64,000 nucleotides of DNA. Origin: Phycicoccus sp. Root101 (GTDB lineage Bacteria; Actinomycetota; Actinomycetes; Actinomycetales; Dermatophilaceae). Numbering within the stretch: position 1 is the first letter of the stretch; each line of letters begins with the position of its first letter. Under the pieces are notes generated by a model. It had not been told where the DNA came from. It was given only the letters and a program-made list of their open reading frames with translations, and did no database searches. Below, piece by piece: positions 26,155 to 35,034 of the stretch. The DNA is taken from NCBI RefSeq assembly GCF_001426245.1, contig NZ_LMCM01000008.1, positions 186,001-250,000 of the forward strand. The letters run 5' to 3'. A program made the translations under genes and the position numbers.

Positions 26155-26257
26155 CGTCGTGTCGGCGGTTTCCACAGGCGCGCACTCGTGGGACCGCCGT
26201 CCACAGCTGCCGCTGGCGTCCGTTGGCCACGGCCGGTGACGGCATCACCCTCTCGGC

Positions 26258-27193
26258 ATGGACTCGCAGGCAACCGCGTTGGTGGAAGCGCAGGGTGGGG
26301 TCATCGGTGCCGGCCAGCTCGCCCGGTTGGGCATCCCCGCGTATGACGTGCAGAGCTGGGTCGCGCGCGGCTACCTGCGCCGGGTACGCCGAGGAGCCTT
26401 CGTCGCCGGCCGCCGATGGGACGACGCGGACGGCGACGAGCAGTACCGCCTGACGGTGATGGCGGTGATGCGTTCACGGCTGGACGGAACGGCCGGCGCG
26501 GTCGAGGCAGCCAGTCACCAGGCCGCACTCGCTCTCCACCGACTGCCCCTGTGGCACGTCGACCGCCGCCTCGTCGTGCTCAGCGGCGACGTGCAGCAGT
26601 CCACGACCCTGGCAGGGCTTCGGGTCATGCCGCTCCGGTCGATGGCTTCGGTGGTCGAGGTCGACGGGCTGCCCACCCTCGCGCTCGCAGACGCGGTCGT
26701 GACGACGGGCTCCGGGTCGGTCGAGGCGGGCGTGGTGGCCGCCGATGCAGCCCTGCACGGACAGGCAGCCACCACCGACGACCTGCGCGCCGCCGCCGAC
26801 CGGCTCCTGCCCGGGCTGCGTGGACGGGCCCGGGTTCGACGGGTGCTGGCGGCGATGGACCCGCTGGCAGAGTCGCCGGGCGAGAGCCGGACCCGACTGG
26901 TGCTGTCGGCCCTGGGGCTCCCCGTCGAGTCGCAGGTGGTCGTCCGGGACGAGCAGGGTGGGTTCGTCGGCCGGGTCGACTTCCTCGTCGCCGGGCGCGT
27001 GGTCGTCGAGTTCGATGGTGCGGTGAAGTACGGCGGCGCCGACGGTCGGGACGGCCTCGTCGCAGAGAAGAGGCGCGAGGACCGGCTGAGGTCCCTCGGT
27101 TACGAGGTGGTCCGTCTGACCTGGGCCGACCTCGCCCATCCTGCGCGGATGCTGGCCCAGATCAGGGCTGCCCTCCTGCGTCGCGCCGCCTGA
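26258..27193 (+). CDS. AbiEi-like winged-helix plus DUF559 (Vsr-like) nuclease-domain protein
   Basis: A 311-residue protein. The N-terminus (VEAQGGVIGAGQLARLGI, then WVARGYLRRVRRGAFV) resembles the winged helix of AbiEi-type antitoxins. A middle helical part follows. The last ~110 residues carry a DUF559/very-short-patch-repair-like core: GESRTR, FVGRVDFL, VVVEFDGAVKYGG and EKRREDRLRSLGYEVVRLTW, giving Glu, Asp, Glu-x-Asp and Lys in PD-(D/E)xK order. DNA cleavage is likely but unproven. No partner toxin gene is adjacent. ATG at 26258 lacks a strong ribosome-binding site. The flanks are the paired palindromes A1 and A2. Confidence 0.82.
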   Translation: MDSQATALVEAQGGVIGAGQLARLGIPAYDVQSWVARGYLRRVRRGAFVAGRRWDDADGDEQYRLTVMAVMRSRLDGTAGAVEAASHQAALALHRLPLWHVDRRLVVLSGDVQQSTTLAGLRVMPLRSMASVVEVDGLPTLALADAVVTTGSGSVEAGVVAADAALHGQAATTDDLRAAADRLLPGLRGRARVRRVLAAMDPLAESPGESRTRLVLSALGLPVESQVVVRDEQGGFVGRVDFLVAGRVVVEFDGAVKYGGADGRDGLVAEKRREDRLRSLGYEVVRLTWADLAHPARMLAQIRAALLRRAA

Positions 27194-27279
27194 CCTGCTC
27201 GCCAGCACGCCGCGCACGGGTGACGTGCGCGCCATACCGTCGTCCCGGTAGCCGTGCCCCGGGCCTCGCTGACCCGGCA

Positions 27280-27342
27280 AAGCGGGTGTCGTGTGGCAAA
27301 ACCGGGACAAATAAGTCCCGTGTTGCAGAAGGACACCCGCTT
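27280..27342. repeat. Palindromic element A2 (inverted copy of A1)
   Basis: Same 20-23-20 plan as A1. The outer 11 bp (AAGCGGGTGTC) and inner GCAA pair; four inner positions mismatch. Its loop contains GGGACAAATAAGTCCC, the complement of the A1 loop core. It lies between the nuclease stop and the DUF2530 stop. Confidence 0.9.
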
Positions 27343-27357
27343 CGCGCAGGGGTGGGG

Positions 27358-27612
27358 TTATTCGGCGCCGGCGGCGTTGCCGCGGCCGCGTCTCACGTAG
27401 GAGAAGCCGAGCAGGCCGAGCACGATCGCGGCCACGCAGGTCCATGGCCACCAGTGGCGGTCGCCCTGGTGCAGGGCCGGGACGACGAGGGTGACGACCA
27501 GTGCCACGAGCCACGCGACGGTGCCCCACAGGGTGACGGTCGCGCTGCTCAGCGAGAGCGGCTGGAGCTCGTCCGACGCGGGGGAGTCGGGGTGCCGCTG
27601 CGACTCGCTCAT
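27358..27612 (-). CDS. DUF2530-like small two-pass membrane protein
   Basis: An 84-residue protein with two hydrophobic segments (TLWGTVAWLVALVVTLVVPAL and WPWTCVAAIVLGLLGFSY) joined by the short HQGDRHWW turn, ending in a basic tail. This matches DUF2530 of actinobacteria. ATG at 27612. It is divergent from the NCS2 permease, 54 bp apart, so the two share a promoter region. Function unknown. Confidence 0.75.
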   Translation of the reverse strand: MSESQRHPDSPASDELQPLSLSSATVTLWGTVAWLVALVVTLVVPALHQGDRHWWPWTCVAAIVLGLLGFSYVRRGRGNAAGAE

Positions 27613-27666
27613 GCGTGCAGCCTATCTTTCACACCGCCGCAACACGCAGGCCCTACTCTGCTGCCC

Positions 27667-29178
27667 ATGGCGAAGTCCTCACCCACCTCCAAGCCTGCGA
27701 CGGCCTCGGCCGCCAGTGCCCCCACCAGCGGACTCGACGGGTTCTTCCGGATCACCGAACGCGGCTCGACCATCCCGCGGGAGATCCGCGGCGGCCTGGT
27801 CACGTTCTTCACGATGGCGTACATCGTCGTGCTGAACCCCCTCATCATCGGCACCCAGCAGGACGGCACCGGCCAGTTCCTCGGCGGCGGTGACATCGTC
27901 AAGGCGCAGACCCTCGTGGCTGCCGGGACGGCGCTCGTCGCCGGCGTGATGACCCTGCTCATGGGGGTCGTCGCGAACTACCCCCTCGCGCTCGCGACCG
28001 GCCTGGGGCTGAACGCGTTCGTGACGTTCGGCATCGCCAAGCTCCCCGACATGACGTGGGCGGACGCGATGGGCCTGATCGTCATCGAGGGCGTGATCAT
28101 CCTCGTCCTCGTGCTGACCGGGTTCCGGCAGGCGGTGTTCCGCGCCATCCCGGCCGAGCTGAAGACCGCGATCTCCGTGGGCATCGGCCTGTTCATCACG
28201 ATCATCGGCCTGGTCGACGCGGGCTTCATCCGCCGCACCGGCACGGGCCCGGTCCCGGTCGAGCTCGGCATCGGCGGCACCCTCAACGGCTGGCCGTCGC
28301 TCGTCTTCGTCATCGGCGTCCTCGCGATCATCCTCATGATGGTCCGCAAGGTGAAGGGCGCGATCCTCTACGGCATCGTCGGCGGCACGGTGCTCGCGAT
28401 CATCGTCGAGGCGATCGGCAACATCGGTGGACAGTTCGACGCGACCGGCAAGTTCGTCAACCCGGCCGGCTGGGGCCTGAACGTCCCGACGCTGCCCAAG
28501 ACCATCGTCGAGGTGCCCGACTTCTCGCTGCTGGGCAACTTCAGCATCCTCGGCTCGTTCAGCAAGATCGGCGTGGTCGCCGCGGTGCTGCTCGTCTTCA
28601 CCCTGCTGCTCGCCGACTTCTTCGACACCATGGGCACGATGGTCGCGGTCGGCGCCGAGGGTGGGCTGCTCGACAAGAACGGCAACCCGCCGAACTCCGA
28701 CAAGATCCTCATGGTCGACTCGGTCGCCGCGATCGCGGGTGGTGTCGGCTCGGTCTCGTCCAACACGTCGTACATCGAGTCGGCCGCTGGTGTCGGCGAG
28801 GGCGCCCGCACGGGTCTGGCCTCGGTGGTCACGGGCGTGATGTTCCTCTTCGCGACGTTCCTCGCCCCGCTGGTCAAGGTCGTCCCGTACGAGGCCGCGA
28901 CCCCCGCGCTCGTCGTCGTCGGCTTCCTCATGATGCAGCAGGTCAAGGGCATCGACTGGGACGACCTGGAGATCGCGATCCCCGCGTTCCTCACGATCGT
29001 CCTGATGCCGTTCACCTACTCGATCACCGCGGGCATCGGTGCCGGGTTCGTCGTCTACACCCTCATCAAGGCGGCCCGCGGCAAGGCCGCCCAGATCCAC
29101 CCGCTGCTGTGGACCGTGTCCGTCCTCTTCGTCATCTACTTCGCGATCACCCCGATCAAGGAGCTGCTCGGAGTCTGA
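27667..29178 (+). CDS. NCS2-family purine permease (AzgA/PbuG type)
   Basis: A 503-residue protein with about 12-14 membrane segments. Family motifs are the start GFFRITERGSTIPREIRGGLVTFFTMAYI, NPLI, the GLGLNAFVTFG segment, DFFDTMGTMVAVG and SSNTSYIESAAGVGEGARTG, which form the substrate site of AzgA-type adenine/guanine/hypoxanthine transporters. It should import purine bases with protons. The ATG at 27667 gives a short Ser/Ala/Thr-rich cytosolic leader. A large hairpin follows the stop. Confidence 0.93.
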   Translation: MAKSSPTSKPATASAASAPTSGLDGFFRITERGSTIPREIRGGLVTFFTMAYIVVLNPLIIGTQQDGTGQFLGGGDIVKAQTLVAAGTALVAGVMTLLMGVVANYPLALATGLGLNAFVTFGIAKLPDMTWADAMGLIVIEGVIILVLVLTGFRQAVFRAIPAELKTAISVGIGLFITIIGLVDAGFIRRTGTGPVPVELGIGGTLNGWPSLVFVIGVLAIILMMVRKVKGAILYGIVGGTVLAIIVEAIGNIGGQFDATGKFVNPAGWGLNVPTLPKTIVEVPDFSLLGNFSILGSFSKIGVVAAVLLVFTLLLADFFDTMGTMVAVGAEGGLLDKNGNPPNSDKILMVDSVAAIAGGVGSVSSNTSYIESAAGVGEGARTGLASVVTGVMFLFATFLAPLVKVVPYEAATPALVVVGFLMMQQVKGIDWDDLEIAIPAFLTIVLMPFTYSITAGIGAGFVVYTLIKAARGKAAQIHPLLWTVSVLFVIYFAITPIKELLGV

Positions 29179-29207
29179 CCGGGCGCGGGTCCGGGCACCC
29201 GCACCAC

Positions 29208-29252
29208 CACGTATGCCGCGTGGCCCCGCGAGGGGGCCGCGCGGCATACGTG
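29208..29252 (+). terminator. Hairpin made of inverted GTATGCCGCG copies after the purine permease gene
   Basis: Arms CACGTATGCCGCG (29208-29220) and CGCGGCATACGTG (29240-29252) pair perfectly over 13 bp. An inner GGCCCC/GGGGCC pairing extends the stem. The arms are two oppositely oriented copies of the window-wide octamer. Position 30 bp after the stop suggests termination. Confidence 0.7.
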
Positions 29253-29335
29253 CGTGTGGGGCCGGTGCGACCGCCCACCGGGAGGCGAAGGCGTCGTGAA
29301 ACCGCGGTGAAAGCGTCGTCGCACATGCTGGTGCC

Positions 29336-30382
29336 ATGAACTCCACCGACACACTCGCCGTCCGCGCGCAGGGCCTGGTCAAGACGTTCGGCGACCAGCG
29401 CGCCGTCGACGGCATCGACCTCGAGGTCCACCGCGGCGAGGTCTTCGGCGTCCTCGGGCCCAACGGTGCCGGCAAGACCACGATGCTCAAGATGCTCGCC
29501 ACGCTGCTGCCGATCGACGGCGGCACCGCTGAGGTCTTCGGTCACGACGTGAGCCGGGAGGGCCACGTCGTGCGGCAGCTGCTGGGCGTGACGGGGCAGT
29601 ACGCCTCGGTCGACGAGAACCTCACAGCCACCGAGAACCTCCTGCTGTTCGGTCGCCTCCAGGGACTGAGCCGTGGTGAGTCCCGGCGGCGGGCGGGGAC
29701 CCTGCTCGAGCAGTTCGACCTCACCGAGGCCGCGGCCAAGCCGATCAGCGCCTTCTCCGGCGGGATGAGGCGCCGGCTCGACCTCGCCGCGAGCCTCATC
29801 ACGCGGCCGCCGTTGATCTTCCTCGACGAACCCACCACCGGGCTCGACCCGCGCACCCGCGGCCAGATGTGGGACACCATCCGCGAGCTCGTGACCGAGG
29901 GGTGCACCGTGCTGCTCACGACCCAGTACCTCGACGAGGCCGACCAGCTCGCCGACCGCATCGCCGTCATCGACCGGGGCGTCAAGGTCGCGCAGGGCAC
30001 GTCCGACGAGCTCAAGTCCTCGGTGGGCCGCAGCTCGCTCGTGCTGCACCTCGCCGACCCGGCCGACCTCCAGGCGGCCACCGAGACCGCGCGCCGCCTC
30101 GTCGGCGAGGAGCCGGTGCCCTCACCCGAGTCGCGGCGCCTCGCCGTCCCGCTCGAGCGCAGCGACCAGGCCGTCGACGTGCTCGTCGCCCTCCGCGAGC
30201 AGGGGGTCGGGATCGAGTCGCTCACCGTCCAGAAGCCCTCGCTCGACGAGGTGTTCATGGCCCTCACCGGCCACGGCACCGACCCGTCCGACCCGTCCGG
30301 CACGTCCGGCACGTCCGGCACGTCCGGCACGGCGTCCTCCACCACGTCCACCACCACGTCAGAGCTGGAGGCCGCATCATGA
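29336..30382 (+). CDS. ABC transporter ATP-binding protein (DrrA/daunorubicin-type)
   Basis: A 348-residue ATPase. Walker A GPNGAGKTTMLKML, the Q-loop near VTGQYASVDENLT, signature FSGGMRRRLDLA, Walker B LIFLDEPTTGLDP, and an H-loop replaced by Gln (LLTTQYLDEAD), as in DrrA-type exporters. After the ABC core a ~100-residue C-terminal domain follows (SSLVLHLADPADL), then a Ser/Gly/Thr-rich tail encoded by 9-bp repeats. ATG at 29336. It overlaps the permease gene by 4 bases (ATGA). It likely exports a drug or lipid. Confidence 0.93.
   Translation: MNSTDTLAVRAQGLVKTFGDQRAVDGIDLEVHRGEVFGVLGPNGAGKTTMLKMLATLLPIDGGTAEVFGHDVSREGHVVRQLLGVTGQYASVDENLTATENLLLFGRLQGLSRGESRRRAGTLLEQFDLTEAAAKPISAFSGGMRRRLDLAASLITRPPLIFLDEPTTGLDPRTRGQMWDTIRELVTEGCTVLLTTQYLDEADQLADRIAVIDRGVKVAQGTSDELKSSVGRSSLVLHLADPADLQAATETARRLVGEEPVPSPESRRLAVPLERSDQAVDVLVALREQGVGIESLTVQKPSLDEVFMALTGHGTDPSDPSGTSGTSGTSGTASSTTSTTTSELEAAS
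30281..30334 (+). repeat. 9-bp tandem repeats in the ATPase tail
   Basis: Two GACCCGTCC units, three GGCACGTCC units and a diverged last unit encode Asp-Pro-Ser and Gly-Thr-Ser repeats. Nine-base units preserve the frame. Confidence 0.85.
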
Positions 30383-31236
30383 CCACCACCACCAACCCCG
30401 GTGCGAACCCGACCACGACACCCACCGGCGCCGACCGGCCCGCGGTCCTGGACCGCCAGCTGTCGACCCACGTCTCCCTGCGCGACACCGTCGCCCAGAC
30501 GATGACGCTGGCCTGGCGCTCGACCATGAAGATGCGGCGCAACTTCGAGCAGCTCTTCGACGTCACGATCCAGCCGCTGCTGTTCACGGCGATGTTCGCC
30601 TACATCTTCGGTGGCGCCATCAGCGGCAGCGTCAAGGGCTACCTGCCGCTCATCATCACCGGGCTCATCGGGCAGACCGTCCTGACGGCCTGCGTCGCCA
30701 CCGGCGTCCAGCTCCGCGAGGACATGGACAAGGGCGTGTTCGACCGGTTCAAGGTGCTGCCGATCGCCCGGATCGCCCCCCTGGCAGGACCGATGGTCGC
30801 CGACCTCATCCGGTACGCCATCGCCTCGACGCTGACCTTCGCCACCGGCATCGCCCTGGGCTACCGACCCGGGGGTGGGGTGCTCGGGGTGCTCGGCGCG
30901 ATCCTCCTGGCCATCGTCGCCGGCTGGTCGCTGGCGTGGATCTTCACGTGGTTCGGCACGATCGGGAAGACCGCGCAGGGTGTGCAGGGCGTCTCGCTGA
31001 TGGTGATGTTCCCGTTGACGTTCCTGTCCAACGCGTTCGTCCCGACGGCCACCATGCCGTCGTGGCTGCGCGCGTTCGCCGACGTGAACCCGGTCAGCCT
31101 CGTGATCACCGCGATCCGCGACCTCGCCAACGACGGTGCCGTCACGGGCCACGTCGGCTGGGCCCTCCTCGGCTGCGCGGTCGTCATCGCGGTCTTCGCC
31201 CCGCTGTCGGTGCGGAGCTTCAACCGGAAGATGTGA
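30379..31236 (+). CDS. ABC-2 type permease (DrrB-like)
   Basis: A 285-residue protein. A ~45-residue cytosolic leader is followed by six hydrophobic segments, including FDVTIQPLLFTAMFAYIFGG, GYLPLIITGLIGQTVL, TLTFATGIALGY and the late MFPLTFLSNAFVPTATMPSWLRAFADVNP motif typical of ABC-2 permeases. It works with the ATPase upstream (ATGA overlap). Its last 17 bases overlap the end of the convergent AfsR-like gene. Confidence 0.93.
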   Translation: MTTTTNPGANPTTTPTGADRPAVLDRQLSTHVSLRDTVAQTMTLAWRSTMKMRRNFEQLFDVTIQPLLFTAMFAYIFGGAISGSVKGYLPLIITGLIGQTVLTACVATGVQLREDMDKGVFDRFKVLPIARIAPLAGPMVADLIRYAIASTLTFATGIALGYRPGGGVLGVLGAILLAIVAGWSLAWIFTWFGTIGKTAQGVQGVSLMVMFPLTFLSNAFVPTATMPSWLRAFADVNPVSLVITAIRDLANDGAVTGHVGWALLGCAVVIAVFAPLSVRSFNRKM

Positions 31237-34200
31237 ACCGGCGCAGCAGCTCCGACGCGTCCGGCACGAGGTCCGGACCCGGCCGCGCGCCATACTCCTG
31301 CAGGAGCTGGCCGAGGAGTCCGGGCCGGACCTCGTCGGCGAGGGCGACCAGGGGTTCCCAGGCCAGTGAGGGGAGCGTCCGGTTGTAGTTCCAGCGGCGG
31401 GCGATCGCGAGCAGCCGCACGGCGTCGTCGGTCAGCGCGGGGTCGCCGAACCGAAGTCCCCAGGCCCCGATCGCGACGAGCATCACCCCGCTGAGGGGGA
31501 GGTCGTCCATGGGCGCGCTGGTGGTGGATCCGCCCGACGACCTGGCCGAGGCGCCGAGCAGCAGGTCGCGCAGCTCGTCGGCGCGCGGGTCGGGTCCGGG
31601 AGGGCCGTGGTGGACCCGGGCGGTGAGGCCGGCGCCGGCGGCGATGGAGACCCAGGGCGTCGGCCCGCCGGTCCACCCGGGGATGTCGACCATCACCTCG
31701 ACCAGGGCGCGCTCGTAGTGCGCGAAGCCGTCCTGCGTCTCACCGCGGGCCAGGGCCAGCTCGGCCCGCGCGGCGTGCAGGACCATCCGTGACCCCAGCT
31801 GGCCGCCGTCCGGCAGCTCGCCGATCTCGTCCATCAGCGCCGCGGCCCCGTCGACGTCACCGTCGAGCAGGCGCGAGACCACCGAGGTGAACCGCATCGA
31901 GCTCGCGTCGTCGTTCGCGTGCAGGCGCAGCAGCACCGGCCACGCGAGCTCGGCGTGGTGGGCCGCGACGTGGTGGTCCCCGACGTACATCGCGAGCTGG
32001 GACAGCTCGGTGTGCAGCGACGCCTCGAGGTATGGCGTGAGGCCGTCCTGGGCGAGCGCCTGCCGGCTGTGGGCCACGGCTGCCGCCACGTCCCCGACGT
32101 TCTCGGCCGAGATGGCTGCCCAGAGGAGGAGCATCGCGACGCGGCCGGGGTCGGGCTCGTCGGCGGTGAGCTCGACGACCCGGGAGGCGACGTCGCCACC
32201 CTCGCCCTCGACGAACATCGCGTGGGCGGCCAGCGCCATGGGGTCCCGTGACGGCCCCCACCGCAGCATGGCCTGGCGCAGGTCCGAGGTGTCCCGCCCG
32301 CGGATCCAGCTGAGGTGGATGAGCAGGAGGCCGGCGGTCTCGAACGCTGCCGACCGCTCCGTGTCGTCGCGCGGGTCCCAGTCCGCGAGGACGTTCTGCG
32401 TCGCGTCGGCGAGGGCGAAGATGCGCGCGTGGTTGCCGGTCATGGTCCACAGGCTGCTCAACGTCGCCATGAGCCGGGCCACGGTGCCCGTGTCGCCGCC
32501 CAGCAGCGCCCGGCGGAGCACGTCGGTGAGGTTGTTCTCCTCGACCAGCAGGGCGTCGACGGTGGCGTACTGGTCGGGGGAGAAGAAGACCGAACCGACC
32601 GCCGCCACGAGGTCCAGCGCCCAGGTGGTCTGCGCCTCGAGGGCCACCTCGTGGTCCCCGTGCTCGAGCAGGCGCAGCCCGGCGAACTCGCGCACCGTCT
32701 CCAGCATCCGGAACCGCGTCGCCCCACCGATCTCCTCGACCGTGACGATCGACTGGTCGGCCAGGGCCTCGACCCGGTCCATGCCGTCCGGACCGACCAC
32801 GGCGGTCGCGGAACCGGCGTCGAACCCGTCGTGGAACACCGACATCCGGGCGGCCGCGACCCGTTCGTCCTCGGTCAGCAGGTCCCACGACCACTCGATG
32901 ACGGCGGTGAGGGTGCGGTGCCGTTCGGGGGCTCCCCGGTCGCGGCTGCGCAGCAGGCCGAACCGGTCGTCGAGGGCGGCCCTGATCTGCTCGACCGACA
33001 TGGTCCGCGCCCGCGCCGCGGCGAGCTCGACCGCGAGCGGCAGGCCGTCGAGGCGGGCCACGACCGCCTCGATCGTGCCGGGGTCGAGGGCGACTCCGGG
33101 ACGGACCGCCTGCGCGCGACGGACGAACAGGTCGGCACAGTGGTCGGGCGCCAGCTGGGTCAGCGGCACGACGCGTTCGGCGGCGATCCGCAGGGGGGCC
33201 CGACTCGTCGTGAGGATGCTGAGGTCGCGGGTGGTGGCCAGGAGGAACGCGACCAGCCCCGCGATCGCCTCCAGCAGGTGCTCGCAGTTGTCGAGCACGA
33301 GCAGGGCCGGACTGCTGTCGAGCTCCTGGGCGATGCGCCCGCGCACGTCGGCCTGCTGGGCCGGTGTCAGGGAGTGCCGCGCGGTCACCGACCCCCGGAT
33401 CCCGAGGGCCGCCCCGACCTCGGCGACGACGTCGTCCCCCGATCCGAGGCCGACGAGCTCGACGACGTGCACCCTCGGCTGGGTCGCCTCGCGGGCCAGC
33501 ACGTGTGCGATCCGGGTCTTGCCGATCCCCCCGGGCCCCAGCACCGTCGTGAGCCGACCCGTCGCCAGCGCCGCCCGCAGCCGCCGCAGGTCCTCCTCGC
33601 GCCCCAGGAGCTCCTCGGCGTCGAACCGCACGCCGGTGCGCCGAGGGTCGTCCGCGGCCAGCAGCTCGCGGTGGGTGCGCCGCACCGCCGGGTCCGGGTC
33701 CACCCCGAGCCGGTCCGCCACGTCGCGCCGGTAGACCTCGTAGCGTTCCAGCGCGGCGGGGACGCCGTGGACCGTGGCCTCGGCCCGCAGGAGCGCCACG
33801 AGGACCTCGGGGTCGTCGGGCGTGGTGGCCGCCAGCGCCTGCAACCGCGGCAGGGCCTCGGTATGCCGCGCGGTGCCGGCCAGGGAGAGGGCCAGGACGC
33901 GCTCGGCGGCGTGCACCCGGTGGCTGGCGTCCGCGCGGAGGTCGGCGAGCGGACCGCTGCCACGGTCGCCGACGGCCACCTCGGTGGCGGCGCGGGCGGC
34001 GGGTTCGGCCTGCTCGGCGGTTCCGGACCGCCACGCCTGCTCGGCACCGTCCACGAGCTCGTCGAGCAGCCAGACGTCCACCGCGGCACGGGGCAGGCCC
34101 AGCCGGTAGCCGCGGTCGTGACGTTCGACCAGGGAACGGTCGATGGAGCGCAGCCGCGACACCAGGACCTGCAGCGCCTTGGTCGGCTTCTCGGGAGGGT

Positions 34201-34348
34201 CGCCGCGCCACACCTCCTCGACGATGCGGTCATCGCCCAGGCCGGCGGGGTGCGCGGCGAGGAGGGCGAGGAGCGCTGCCGGCCGGTCACCGGGGATGAC
34301 TCGGTCGTCCCAGGTGACACGGTCCAGGAGGCGCAGCCGGGCGGTCAC
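31220..34348 (-). CDS. AfsR/SARP-like regulator with BTAD and NTPase domains
   Basis: A 1,042-residue protein. An OmpR-type DNA-binding domain (about 1-90: LLALLAAHPAGLGDDRIVEEVW, ALQVLVSRLR) is followed by a BTAD helical domain (about 95-245, ending ADRLGVDPDPAVRRTHREL). Next is an NTPase domain with Walker A GPGGIGKTRIAH and LLVLDNCEH, then a long helical C-terminus that looks TPR-like. Such proteins activate antibiotic or efflux genes. GTG at 34348 was taken; farther upstream the frame has no family match. It converges on the ABC exporter, overlapping its 3' end by 17 bp. Confidence 0.88.
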   Translation of the reverse strand: MTARLRLLDRVTWDDRVIPGDRPAALLALLAAHPAGLGDDRIVEEVWRGDPPEKPTKALQVLVSRLRSIDRSLVERHDRGYRLGLPRAAVDVWLLDELVDGAEQAWRSGTAEQAEPAARAATEVAVGDRGSGPLADLRADASHRVHAAERVLALSLAGTARHTEALPRLQALAATTPDDPEVLVALLRAEATVHGVPAALERYEVYRRDVADRLGVDPDPAVRRTHRELLAADDPRRTGVRFDAEELLGREEDLRRLRAALATGRLTTVLGPGGIGKTRIAHVLAREATQPRVHVVELVGLGSGDDVVAEVGAALGIRGSVTARHSLTPAQQADVRGRIAQELDSSPALLVLDNCEHLLEAIAGLVAFLLATTRDLSILTTSRAPLRIAAERVVPLTQLAPDHCADLFVRRAQAVRPGVALDPGTIEAVVARLDGLPLAVELAAARARTMSVEQIRAALDDRFGLLRSRDRGAPERHRTLTAVIEWSWDLLTEDERVAAARMSVFHDGFDAGSATAVVGPDGMDRVEALADQSIVTVEEIGGATRFRMLETVREFAGLRLLEHGDHEVALEAQTTWALDLVAAVGSVFFSPDQYATVDALLVEENNLTDVLRRALLGGDTGTVARLMATLSSLWTMTGNHARIFALADATQNVLADWDPRDDTERSAAFETAGLLLIHLSWIRGRDTSDLRQAMLRWGPSRDPMALAAHAMFVEGEGGDVASRVVELTADEPDPGRVAMLLLWAAISAENVGDVAAAVAHSRQALAQDGLTPYLEASLHTELSQLAMYVGDHHVAAHHAELAWPVLLRLHANDDASSMRFTSVVSRLLDGDVDGAAALMDEIGELPDGGQLGSRMVLHAARAELALARGETQDGFAHYERALVEVMVDIPGWTGGPTPWVSIAAGAGLTARVHHGPPGPDPRADELRDLLLGASARSSGGSTTSAPMDDLPLSGVMLVAIGAWGLRFGDPALTDDAVRLLAIARRWNYNRTLPSLAWEPLVALADEVRPGLLGQLLQEYGARPGPDLVPDASELLRRFTSSG

Positions 34349-34511
34349 CCCGCCAACCCTAGGACGCTCGCGGGCTGCGGCGGGCGGGCACGCGGCATAC
34401 CGGGTCGGGCACGCGCGGCCTCCCTGCTCGACCACATGCCATCCGCGCCGGGGCACGCGCTGGGTCCCTGCTCGGGCACTCGGCCTCGCGGGCGGAGGGG
34501 CACGCTGGAAA

Positions 34512-34543
34512 TACTTAGCACAGGTAATGAGTTATGCTAAGTA
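34512..34543. promoter_or_regulatory. MarR operator/promoter palindrome
   Basis: Perfect 9-bp inverted repeat TACTTAGCA (34512-34520) / TGCTAAGTA (34535-34543) with a 14-base spacer, in an AT-rich island only 21 bp before the MarR gene. TATGCT inside could be a -10 box. Autorepression by the MarR protein is the obvious inference. Confidence 0.75.
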
Positions 34544-34563
34544 CCTGAACCAAGGAGACCATC

Positions 34564-35034
34564 ATGACCCCACCGCCTGCGCGCTCACCGCGCCGCACCG
34601 CTGAGGCCGGTCTCACCCCCGCAGCGGTCTCGCGGCTCGCCGGAGAGCTCCGACTCGCGTGCATGCGCATCTCGCGCCGCGTGAGGTTCGAGAGCACCGA
34701 CGCCATCGCGCCGCACCAGTTCTCGGTCCTGAACCGCCTGGAGAAAGCTCCCTGCACGCCGGGTGAGCTGGCCGAGATCGAACGGGTGAGCGCCCCCAGC
34801 ATGACCCGCACCGTCGGACGACTCGTCGAGCTCGGTCTCGTCGAGCGCACCGCCGACCCCTCCGACCGCCGACAGGTCATCCTGTCCCTCACGCCCGACG
34901 CCCTGACGCTGCTGCGCGACATCCGTCGCAAGCGCGACGCCTGGATGTCGGTGCGCGTGGGCCACCTCACGCCGGCCGAGCAGGACATCCTCGAGCAGGC
35001 CGCGGTCATCCTCACCAGGGTGGCCAACGAATGA
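34564..35034 (+). CDS. MarR-family transcriptional regulator
   Basis: A 156-residue protein with the MarR winged helix: FSVLNRLEKAPCTPGELAEIERVSAPSM split by family spacing, recognition helix near APSMTRTVGRLVELGLV and wing TADPSDRRQVILSLT. ATG at 34564 follows AAGGAGA at ideal spacing. Its stop overlaps the MFS start (ATGA), so it probably controls its own operon through the palindrome just upstream, released by a toxic ligand that the MFS pump exports. Confidence 0.93.
   Translation: MTPPPARSPRRTAEAGLTPAAVSRLAGELRLACMRISRRVRFESTDAIAPHQFSVLNRLEKAPCTPGELAEIERVSAPSMTRTVGRLVELGLVERTADPSDRRQVILSLTPDALTLLRDIRRKRDAWMSVRVGHLTPAEQDILEQAAVILTRVANE

Larger units (their letters stand above)
26092..27342. 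mobile_element. Candidate cassette A: nuclease-like gene flanked by inverted 63-bp palindromic elements
   Basis: 1,251 bp bounded by two 63-bp elements (26092-26154 and 27280-27342), each 20-bp arm, 23-bp loop, 20-bp arm. The second is close to the reverse complement of the first, including the loop. The only gene inside encodes a winged-helix plus DUF559-like nuclease protein. No transposase and no clear target duplication are visible. Mobility is inferred from the match in plan and length with cassette B. Confidence 0.45.

Noticed and set aside
26258-27193. Type IV toxin-antitoxin module
   Set aside because: Only the AbiEi-like winged helix is present and no AbiEii-type nucleotidyltransferase toxin lies beside either gene.
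26092-27342. Target-site duplication around cassette A
   Set aside because: Flanking bases on the two sides do not match.
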